Below are positions 12,481-12,512 of a DNA stretch of 12,512 nt, one piece after another. Location: contig USHA01000066.1 of assembly GCA_900554325.1 (NCBI GenBank), forward strand, positions 1-12,512, given 5' to 3'. Position numbers and translations under genes: made by a program. The DNA is from an uncultured Collinsella sp. (GTDB lineage Bacteria; Actinomycetota; Coriobacteriia; Coriobacteriales; Coriobacteriaceae). How positions within the stretch are numbered: the stretch's first letter is position 1; every line of letters starts with the position of its first letter. The notes beneath the pieces are model-generated. The model had not been told where the DNA came from, did no database searches, and worked only from the letters and a program-made list of their open reading frames with translations.

Positions 12481-12512
12481 TTACATAATGCCGCAGAACG
12501 CGAGCAGCATGT
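12481..12512 (-). CDS. kdpB: Potassium-transporting ATPase subunit B, C-terminal end (partial)
   Basis: The last nine codons (MLLAFCGIM, then TAA at 12481-12483) enter from the right edge. They resemble the KdpB C-terminus (E. coli ends in LLLTVCGLV), and kdpC follows directly. KdpB is the P-type ATPase subunit that hydrolyses ATP. Confidence 0.8.
   Translation of the reverse strand, partial: MLLAFCGIM

Overview
The window reads as a piece of a GC-rich actinobacterial chromosome, most likely Collinsella or a close relative in the Coriobacteriia. The genus is an inference from gene content, an actinobacterial GlnR-type regulator and the style of the intergenic hairpins; no marker gene here proves it. 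Positions 3-36 are not genomic: they match the Illumina TruSeq read-2 adapter, so the contig really starts at about 37.

Left part (37-3360, all minus strand, read right to left): a ribbon-helix-helix/nucleotidyltransferase fusion (MntA-like antitoxin) and a HEPN toxin (HepT-like); then a type I glutamine synthetase homologue whose active site lacks several metal ligands; then a GlnR-like orphan OmpR-family regulator, two hairpin terminators, and the first 23 codons of an unidentified gene cut by the adapter. A GlnR-box-like sequence lies upstream of the glutamine synthetase gene, so this is probably a nitrogen-control unit.

Middle (3403-6646): a LacI-family repressor (minus) is divergent from a plus-strand pair encoding 2-keto-3-deoxygluconate (KDG) kinase and KDPG aldolase. 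Together they convert KDG to pyruvate and glyceraldehyde 3-phosphate. Two LacI-type palindromes sit just after the kdgK -10 box. The kdgK leader holds a large hairpin, and the kdgK-kdgA gap holds three more.

Accessory-looking stretch (6647-9679): a GntR/FadR-type regulator (minus) and a STAND/Cdc6-like ATPase (plus) are embedded in long non-coding DNA. That DNA is rich in hairpins: two copies of a dispersed inverted repeat, a 162-nt element with 17-bp perfect arms, a 10-bp-periodic TATA-rich tandem repeat directly before the ATPase gene, and tandem palindromes after it.

Right part (9680-12512, minus): a 649-aa Old Yellow Enzyme/2,4-dienoyl-CoA-reductase-type flavin and iron-sulfur oxidoreductase, and upstream of it the 3' end of a kdp potassium-transport operon (end of kdpB, complete kdpC). 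A third copy of the dispersed inverted repeat follows kdpC and ends in a T tract, so it probably serves as the kdp terminator.
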